Assembly: GCA_000149225.2 (NCBI GenBank)
Contig: CM000693.1
Location: forward strand, 1,612,001-1,676,000
From: Lachancea kluyveri NRRL Y-12651
Lineage: Eukaryota; Ascomycota; Saccharomycetes; Saccharomycetales; Saccharomycetaceae
Length of the DNA: 64,000 bases
Direction of reading: 5' to 3'
Shown here: piece after piece, positions 57,705 to 64,000 of the stretch
How positions within the stretch are numbered: position 1 is the first letter of the stretch
Layout: the number at the start of each line of letters is the position of its first letter
Translations under genes and position numbers: made by a program
Notes under the pieces: model-generated
Told to the model about the DNA's origin: nothing
Seen by the model: the letters and a program-made list of their open reading frames with translations, nothing else
The model's database searches: none

Positions 57705-58574
57705 GTGCAACCTCAGCAATTTGTTCCTCCAAGATCCCAGTCTCCAATGCTACCACAGCAAAACCAGCAACCCCATCAACAGAATCTTACATCTGTCGCA
57801 CAAAGCCCTTACGATCAACCTACACTCCAAATTTCTCTTAACCAGCTGAGGAATTTACCACCTGAAGTTCTACAAACGCTAACTAGTATATCTGGAAATA
57901 TGCCAAGTATCTCTGGCACTGGTTTTAATTCAGTGAGTAACTTTGGCACGCCATCTGCTATGGATTTTAGCAAAACACCGAATGCTGAACTTAAAGAAAG
58001 TTCCAGCCAAATAAACAACTCCAATGCTACCAGTGATGGTAATCTGTCACCAAATACTCAGCAACACTTACAACAGCCACGACAACTACAATCACAGTTG
58101 AAACAGCAGCAACAGCAGCAACGGCAACAACAGCAACAACAGGCCCAAAAACAAGAACAGTTACGCTCCTCGCCACAAAAGAACAATGGTTTGGTAGAGC
58201 AAGGGCCTCACAGTACTAATACAGAGGCACAGGGAAACCCTGAAGAGCTAGCTAGTAAGCCAAAGCCGTTGACCCCGCAGAGCGTCAATAATTTCGTCAA
58301 TAAGATGGCAAGCCCTACTAAGGACTCTGCCAATAACAACAATTTACAAGGAAACAAAACCGCTGTTAACGTCTCGCCGAGCTCATCATTGACTCCTTCG
58401 AATAATTCTAACTCTAACAATGCGGGTACTGTCGCTTCGTTAACAGAGGAATCGCCTGGCGAACATAATGAAAGGATAGACGCTGATACAGATTCTGTAA
58501 AACAGGAGGATAGCAATAGCAAAAGCGAAAACGTTGGCGAAAAAACGCCAGATGGTGCACAAGCAGGAAACTAG
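55185..58574 (+). CDS. DAL81: Dal81, Zn2Cys6 activator of nitrogen-catabolite genes
   Basis: This 1129-residue protein (S. cerevisiae Dal81, YIR023W, is 970) is a positive regulator of allantoin, GABA, urea and amino-acid-permease genes. An asparagine-rich leader (about 1-95) precedes the binuclear zinc cluster CDHCRRRQTKC...CVQCETKGIKC (six cysteines, 163 to about 192). The fungal-specific middle domain follows (PHGKILVDIFFKLIHPYFPILHERVFLEKY; PRWERGLRRRLAWAVWTQDKW). Polyglutamine tracts lie at about 830-840 and 965-985. The tail is Ser/Asn-rich and acidic. It is longer than the S. cerevisiae protein mainly because of Asn/Gln expansion. It is followed by INA22 (YIR024C), as in S. cerevisiae. 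Confidence 0.95.
57672..57704 (+). repeat. In-frame CAG repeat (polyglutamine) in DAL81
   Basis: Ten uninterrupted CAG codons followed by CAA encode eleven glutamines starting at about residue 830 of Dal81. Pure CAG runs are prone to length change. A second, impure CAG/CAA tract lies around 58093-58140. Confidence 0.9.
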
Positions 58575-58655
58575 GAAAGCATATTTTTAAGAAGTTGCAT
58601 TACTGTTGTATATTTATATAAAGAAATATTCCGACCAATACTTTCCTGTTGGAAC

Positions 58656-59378
58656 TTATAAAAACTTGGAAACTTTGTTCTCTTCAGCCGCACTAGCATA
58701 TTCTCCCGGATTTTCGACTATAACATGGGACTTGGTATTAAGCTTATATTGCAGTCTTTCTTTCTCTTTTTCAGCTTCCTGGGCTAAGACCTTCCTGTCA
58801 GTGACAATTTCTTCCTTTGGAGAAGGTTGCTGAAGGCCAGAAGAGTTTGAGTTTTTTCCTTCTTGCTTTTCTTCACCTTTTAGATGTTGCCCAGTCTCCT
58901 CGATATCCTTCATGATGTCATTGAAGAGGGCCTGCAAAGACTCTTCCTCCTCTTGATCAGGCTTAAAGTTCAAGCTGTCTATTATATCCTTCCGTGAATA
59001 ATCTTTTCTTTGGGTCAACTCTCTTGCCTTTGTAGCCTCCTCTTCTAACTTGACGAATTTGGAGGTTTCATAGCGATCAAATATTTTGTTGACCAACCTT
59101 AACTCCTCCTCAGGATCAAAAGAGGTGTCATTTTCCTTCTTTACTCTATCTATTAAATCCCTCAATATCTTCAATTTCAAAGAGTAACGTCTTTCCAGTT
59201 CAGAATTCTTCTTTTGTTGTTCCATCACATTTGTTAACATAGATCCAAACACAATCAAGACTATGGCAGGCTTAATCATGGATTTGTCAAATCTCGACTT
59301 CTTCGGCCTTTGGGCTGACAGGTTTTGAGAATATAGACGAACACATGAAATCGTAGGTTTGTATATGGCCTTGAGCAT
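58656..59378 (-). CDS. INA22: Ina22, F1Fo-ATP synthase assembly factor
   Basis: From ATG 59378 the protein is 240 residues (S. cerevisiae Ina22, YIR024C, is 216). The frame upstream to 59417 would need GTG. Ina22 with Ina17 forms the INAC complex of the mitochondrial inner membrane, which helps couple the peripheral stalk of ATP synthase. A presequence (MLKAIYKPTISCVRLYSQNL) is followed by one membrane segment (about 35-50, IKPAIVLIVFGSMLTNVM), then a long charged coiled coil (LERRYSLKLKILRDLIDRVKKEN, EEELRLVNKIFDRYE). The acidic region ends EEESLQALFNDIMKDIEET. It converges on DAL81 with 81 bp between stops. Confidence 0.88.
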   Translation of the reverse strand: MLKAIYKPTISCVRLYSQNLSAQRPKKSRFDKSMIKPAIVLIVFGSMLTNVMEQQKKNSELERRYSLKLKILRDLIDRVKKENDTSFDPEEELRLVNKIFDRYETSKFVKLEEEATKARELTQRKDYSRKDIIDSLNFKPDQEEEESLQALFNDIMKDIEETGQHLKGEEKQEGKNSNSSGLQQPSPKEEIVTDRKVLAQEAEKEKERLQYKLNTKSHVIVENPGEYASAAEENKVSKFL

Positions 59379-60343
59379 TTCTTTTGGATGTATATTCTGG
59401 TAAAACAGGTGTAACACAATAGTTTTCTGCCTCTTTTACTGTTGTTTTTTCCTGAAGTCGGACCGAGTAAAAACAATCGATACGTCGGATGCCAACGAGA
59501 TGGGTGTTCTCCGCAGGACAGAACCTTTTATCCAAAACCCGAGGCGCTGAAAGCTGTAGGCATAATGTTCAAATATTTGTGCTAACCTAGGTGTATTATA
59601 TTTGTATTAAAAGGATACCCATTCTAGAACTTAGGCTTGTTTAAAATATTTAGATCGTTGAGAGGCACACGCTTCGGATATTCAAGATTTCTTCAAATCC
59701 TACATATCACAGAACACCAACTAACAAGTATTGACTATTACACCCTCTATATTTTGGTGTCCGCTGATTTTCGAGCCAAGCTTTCGAACAAATTAAGAAA
59801 AGCCAACTCTAGTGCGGAAAAGGAGGCGGCGACAGGTATTTGGAATATCCTAGGGATTTCGAGAACATTTCTTGGTAGTTTTATCATCTGTATCAATATT
59901 AAAGATGGTGAATTCTAATTTCCTAGGATAAGAAACAGGTAATAAATGTAATACATGTCTTGACTGCTGTTGTTTGTACTAGGATCAATTTCAAGTTTAT
60001 TTTAAATTTTAATGACATATTTATGTTTTACAACACTCTAAAATAAAACCACATAAAAAGACACAAAGACTTCTTACAAAAGTAAACAGAATACCCAGTT
60101 TTTACGCACATACCAAACCATCTAAATGGGCAGGTTTTCCAATGAATTATCGTATTTAAAAACTAAACTATTTGTGACAGTAAATATTCGTCCGTGTATA
60201 ATTATTTGACGCGATATCATATTTAACGTACTTTTAAAAGAGTGATGAGAAAATTTTCCCGGTAAGCTCATCTCGAAGCTCATCGCTCAACAGCTGACTG
60301 TTTTGTCTCTATAAGCCTTACTTCTCTTTGCTGTACTAATAAG
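59379..60343. other. Divergent gap between INA22 and URB1, 965 bp, with an ARS-like match
   Basis: This is the AT-rich long gap upstream of both genes. ATTTATGTTTT at 60019-60029 matches the 11-base S. cerevisiae origin consensus exactly, on the plus strand, within very AT-rich sequence (60000-60060). The URB1 side ends with PAC/RRPE elements. An open frame at 59637-59918 has no ATG start and no recognisable content. No tRNA is present. Confidence 0.35.
60242..60286 (+). promoter_or_regulatory. RRPE and PAC elements upstream of URB1
   Basis: GTGATGAG (60242-60249) runs directly into the RRPE core GAAAATTTT (60249-60257). CTCATC follows at 60267-60272, and a full PAC core in reverse orientation, CTCATCGC, at 60279-60286. 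The block lies 57-102 bp before the URB1 ATG. Confidence 0.8.
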
Positions 60344-63300
60344 ATGCACAGCACGGACGAATCCTTGTCTAACCAGGACAAAAAGAAGTGGAAACAGAAA
60401 AACAAATTCACGGACGCTTCTACTTTTGACAACGGTGTATTCGATAGTTTACAGCAGATCATATCTTCAATTGACATTACAGATGAAGGTGCTTCTAATG
60501 ATTTCCAATCTATTATTGAATTTTTTCAAAAGGGATTTGCTTCGCAAGCCACCCAAGCGTGGTCTTACTATGCTCAGGTAAATAATCACCACATGTTTAC
60601 TGATACCTCAATAAAGCTAACAAGAACTTTAAAGATCTTAAACTTTGATCCAAGTTTACATGAATACGGTTCCACATTGATAGGAGACATTTTAAGCAAA
60701 TACGCAAAGGTTCTTTACAGGGGCTTGAACAATCTGAGACCATCAATCACCAACCCAATTATACGCCTGATGAAAGAAATTGTAAGTTTTCATCAGGGCC
60801 AACATGTCGATGATTTCTTGTCTTTTTTCGATTTATCTCTCTCCAGTTTACCCAAGATTTTAACTCCAAGTAAGGCTGAATTGGCAGATGTGGAGTTAGC
60901 GCAGAATAATTCGCATTTTTCTATGAGATTCAATTTTATAAAGTTTTGGCTTGCACTTATTGAAAATGCCACTCCATTGTTGAGAAAGGACATATTGGTT
61001 GAGAACCATAAGATCATGAGTACATGGGTTAAACATATGAATAAGGTTGACACAACGGAGTTGATGGAACAAACGATTACTGTGTTTATGGAGAAAATTC
61101 TCCAGGAAAAATCCTTCAAGAAAATCACAAAGTGTAAAATTTTGAACGAACTTGTCGTCAGCAAAATTCATGGATTTTACTACTCTAGCTCTAAGAACTT
61201 AGTTAAGCAAGTTGACAACTTTTTCCAGACGTATGCAACTGATCCTCAATACAGCGTTGCCTTCTCAGATGACAAATTGTGGTTTGCAGAGTCTGTATTT
61301 TCAGTCAACTTATCAGGTAGTAGCACGGGTGCACCTGTGCAAGTCAACCAAAAGCAATTTAAGCTCCACAACAAGTTGTTGTTCACAATGTTGACCAATT
61401 TTAAACCTTGGGAAGATGATGTACAATCTAACACCGTCTTAAAAGTTCTAGAGCATGTTCCAGAGTTGATCCCACCATACTGCAATTTCTTAGCATCTCA
61501 TGGTACCCATGATCCTAAAATGACCTCGTACTGGTTTGGCTCTACATTGTTATTAGGAAGAATAATGAAATTGCCAATTCCAGATGGCATGTTTTCGGTC
61601 CAAACTGATCTTCTACCATCTATTACCTTAGTCATGGACAATATTCTCCCATCTCCCATCACTAAGAATGCCTTGACAAAATCTTTACAACATGAAGTCC
61701 CTTTGATTAAGCAACTTGGATGCCAAATGTTGGTGTTTTCTTTCCAAAAGCTCGAAACAGTCTTAGAAATGTATAGTCAGAAGGGCTGGGACTCGGAAAA
61801 AGCTACTTTGACCAATAACTTCCATGCGTTGATCCCTGATCTAGCTATCGTTACATCCATTTTAAATGAAGTTTACTCCAAACAACGTGACAACAAACTC
61901 TTGTCGCTTTCATTGACTATAATTTTGAGGTACTATAGCAAGTTTTTTCCTAATTTTTTCAATGTTGCCTTGCCCTCTCCAAATATCTATGTCGACATTA
62001 TGAATCAAGATACATTTCAAGGTGTTGACTTAGTAATCTTGGATAACTTTTTGCAATACCAAGAATTAAACAACTCTCAAACCAAGTGGTGGAATGCAGC
62101 CAAGAACGAAAACTCGTTGTTTACATCTCTTTTGAAACTATCATCATCTAAAAATGCTACAAATGCCATCACATCTAAGATCACAGCGTTGTTAGACAAC
62201 CTATTGCATTACACAATTATATTCAACTCCGATAGGCTTTTAGCCTCTCCGATCAGTGCGTTAATCAATAGTTTACAAGTTACAACACAGGCGGAAGACG
62301 AGCCAGATACTGCTCAGCTGAAGAAGATTTGGAAGTTGCTGGATGAAACTGTTTCTAGATGCGTGAAAACACCATACAAGTATGTTGACATTTCCAAAGA
62401 GTATGGTTACATCTCCCCGTTTGTAATCGCACTGAGTGAGCAATGGAAGTTTGTCGATAAAAGTTCGTCGTACGATCTCGTGTCTAAGTGGATCCTGATT
62501 TTTCTGAGGAACCTGGTTTTCGTTGGTGAATCATCTGGGTCTATGAAGGATATGATTGGTACCATGGAAAAAATCCCAAGGGATGCTGTGGCTATTTATT
62601 TCGAGTTTGAAAAATATGAAGAGAACATTTCCAACTTACAAAAGAGTGATTATTTGCTGTGCAATAATGTTGATTTCTCTTTTTTCCAGTACATCACATT
62701 ATTGCCTTTGAGCAAACTGACCTCTATTTCAAGGTATCCGGTTAACGATCTGGATGTTGTTGGTTTACTGTTTAGAGTACGCACCTTGTTGAATCATGAC
62801 GAAATTCCTCTGAATAAATACAACTTGTCATCCATATTCGATGATCTCTTGTCCAGAGTCGGCAACTATGCTTCTACGACTAATTCATTCAAGTTCGAAT
62901 TTCCTAAACCTAAATACTTCAAGGATATTATTCTAAACCCATCTACTGACTTATCGAATACCGTGAAATGTAAAAAACTAGCACATGTTACCGCTGATAT
63001 GATCCAAATATATGATCAACTGGGGGTAGAGCTTCCAGAGTTCCAGGAACATATGTTCTCATTGTTCAGCGGTTGTTACGAACTATGGAATGCCGATGAA
63101 AATTTACTCAATATTTTAAACGTGGCAGCACAAATGTTATCTAATGACCAAATGCTTACCGTGTTAAAATCAAGTAGTTCTATCAACCAGGATATCGTTT
63201 TTTCCATGCTACTGAAGTTATACGAAAAGAAGGAAACCATGAGCAATGAGCTTTTTATGTCTCTATTAAAGCAGTCTTCCCAAAAAGTTGCTGTTATGCT

Positions 63301-64000
63301 AGCAAGGTTTATGGAAATACAAGCAATTCCACAACTAGACTTTGAAGAAGTTTTCCAGCTTGCTTTGGAAAATATTTCTAGGCTACCTGTTGCTCAACAA
63401 TGTTTAAAATTCGAAGAAGCGATTCCGCGACTGGAGCCACACCTAAAGAACATTACCGGAAATGACCTTATTATTGCTATTGGAAAATTGCTGAAAAATC
63501 AGGAGAGCGAAGAAATTCAAACATTTTTGAGAAGATCTGTCGATGTTAGTTTAGAGTTTTTTGAAACTGCTTCGGCTAGAGGATTCAGAGACATCATGGA
63601 ATTATTTTGCAATTGCTACTTATTACTTACTGAAGAAGAAAAAACTAGAATTCTTTCGTTTGCAACTACTCAGTATAAACACAAGTATATTACTCCAATT
63701 GCTAAATTCGTGAATTTGTCTAATTCTTTTGAGAGCGAGATGATCAAAACATGGTTGAGTAAATCTATTTTGTTTATCACCAAATGGTTTTCCGAGTCTC
63801 AAATGCTGTCAGAAAATTTTGTTTCATTTTTGCTTCAATTTAAGGAAATCTTGCTAAAGACAAATATTTGGAAGCTAGCCAATAATTCTTCCTTAAACTC
63901 CCAACTGGAGGCAATTCTGGGTAGCAAATGGATTTCTTACGAAATTGTAATGGAGTATACAAACGTTCTCATTTTAGGCGGTGGTAGGTCTAGTATTGAA
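60344..64000 (+). CDS. URB1: Urb1 (Npa1), pre-60S nucleolar protein, N-terminal part
   Basis: An open frame starts with ATG at 60344 and runs 1219 codons to the last base of the window without a stop. S. cerevisiae Urb1 (YKL014C) is about 1764 residues, so roughly 540 remain outside. Urb1/Npa1 is a large helical-repeat scaffold of the earliest 60S precursor and is linked to snoRNAs. The start MHSTDESLSNQDKKKWKQKNK is basic. Matching parts include FWLALIENATPLLRKDILVENHKIMSTWVK and GTHDPKMTSYWFGSTLLLGRIMKLP. Its place after ARC19 and PRP40 repeats YKL012-014. The PAC/RRPE promoter confirms the ribosome-biogenesis role. Confidence 0.93.
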   Translation, partial: MHSTDESLSNQDKKKWKQKNKFTDASTFDNGVFDSLQQIISSIDITDEGASNDFQSIIEFFQKGFASQATQAWSYYAQVNNHHMFTDTSIKLTRTLKILNFDPSLHEYGSTLIGDILSKYAKVLYRGLNNLRPSITNPIIRLMKEIVSFHQGQHVDDFLSFFDLSLSSLPKILTPSKAELADVELAQNNSHFSMRFNFIKFWLALIENATPLLRKDILVENHKIMSTWVKHMNKVDTTELMEQTITVFMEKILQEKSFKKITKCKILNELVVSKIHGFYYSSSKNLVKQVDNFFQTYATDPQYSVAFSDDKLWFAESVFSVNLSGSSTGAPVQVNQKQFKLHNKLLFTMLTNFKPWEDDVQSNTVLKVLEHVPELIPPYCNFLASHGTHDPKMTSYWFGSTLLLGRIMKLPIPDGMFSVQTDLLPSITLVMDNILPSPITKNALTKSLQHEVPLIKQLGCQMLVFSFQKLETVLEMYSQKGWDSEKATLTNNFHALIPDLAIVTSILNEVYSKQRDNKLLSLSLTIILRYYSKFFPNFFNVALPSPNIYVDIMNQDTFQGVDLVILDNFLQYQELNNSQTKWWNAAKNENSLFTSLLKLSSSKNATNAITSKITALLDNLLHYTIIFNSDRLLASPISALINSLQVTTQAEDEPDTAQLKKIWKLLDETVSRCVKTPYKYVDISKEYGYISPFVIALSEQWKFVDKSSSYDLVSKWILIFLRNLVFVGESSGSMKDMIGTMEKIPRDAVAIYFEFEKYEENISNLQKSDYLLCNNVDFSFFQYITLLPLSKLTSISRYPVNDLDVVGLLFRVRTLLNHDEIPLNKYNLSSIFDDLLSRVGNYASTTNSFKFEFPKPKYFKDIILNPSTDLSNTVKCKKLAHVTADMIQIYDQLGVELPEFQEHMFSLFSGCYELWNADENLLNILNVAAQMLSNDQMLTVLKSSSSINQDIVFSMLLKLYEKKETMSNELFMSLLKQSSQKVAVMLARFMEIQAIPQLDFEEVFQLALENISRLPVAQQCLKFEEAIPRLEPHLKNITGNDLIIAIGKLLKNQESEEIQTFLRRSVDVSLEFFETASARGFRDIMELFCNCYLLLTEEEKTRILSFATTQYKHKYITPIAKFVNLSNSFESEMIKTWLSKSILFITKWFSESQMLSENFVSFLLQFKEILLKTNIWKLANNSSLNSQLEAILGSKWISYEIVMEYTNVLILGGGRSSIE

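Noticed and set aside
59637-59918. 93-codon open frame between INA22 and URB1
   Set aside because: It opens with TTG rather than ATG, has no recognisable features, and lies in a divergent promoter region.
1-64000. Transposons, LTR remnants, viral fossils, CRISPR arrays
   Set aside because: No reverse transcriptase, integrase or transposase fragments, no long terminal repeats and no spaced direct repeats were seen on either strand; every gap is short and flanked by genes with normal ends.

Overview
The window is budding-yeast nuclear DNA of the family Saccharomycetaceae. It is gene-dense, about 39-40% GC by eye, almost intronless, and uses GTATGT...TACTAAC...AG splice signals. The proteins closely resemble Saccharomyces cerevisiae ones: Arg7, Hom6, Vma5 and Arc19 have the same length, and catalytic residues match. 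The gene order is not that of S. cerevisiae. Neighbours belonging to different S. cerevisiae chromosomes are zipped together (YJR with YHR, YKL with YMR, YKL with YHR, YKL with YIR). That is the pattern of a species that branched before the yeast whole-genome duplication. The Zygosaccharomyces/Torulaspora/Zygotorulaspora side is plausible, but I cannot name the genus.

Layout. 1-10.2 kb: end of IML1, HOM6 (spliced), HIR3, IPA1, PPX1 and the YJR142W Nudix gene. 10.8-18.8 kb: ARG7, STL1 with a 1.1-kb promoter, DHR2 and RIM9. 19-30 kb: AEP1, KAR5, SMY1, VMA5, the eEF1B-gamma gene (TEF4/CAM1) with snR38 in its intron, and RRP14. 30.6-41.3 kb: SOV1, UBX4, an alpha/beta hydrolase absent from this place in S. 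cerevisiae, AVO2, HOT13, MDH1 and SRX1. 41.7-49 kb: GPA1, CYT2, TIM10, CAB3 and an unrecognised 300-residue protein. 49.6-64 kb: the CCE1/MRS1 ancestor, YMR090W, SEC11, PRP40, ARC19, DAL81, INA22 and the first 1219 codons of URB1, which runs off the end.

Functional threads. Ribosome biogenesis is represented by DHR2, RRP14, URB1 and snR38; the three protein genes carry RRPE plus PAC promoter elements. Mitochondrial genes are frequent: AEP1, SOV1, MDH1, CYT2, TIM10, HOT13, INA22 and CCE1. Pheromone and mating are represented by GPA1 and KAR5, the latter with two tandem pheromone response elements. Amino-acid and nitrogen metabolism is represented by HOM6, ARG7 and DAL81.

I saw no transposons, retroelements, viral fossils, CRISPR arrays, tRNA genes or convincing centromere. 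The best leads are the HOM6 intron, the intron-encoded snR38, a SMY1 orthologue with intact kinesin ATPase motifs, the orphan 300-residue protein, the extra hydrolase, and a palindrome built on GCCAAG in the STL1 promoter. Comparisons with S. cerevisiae are from memory of those proteins, not from a search.
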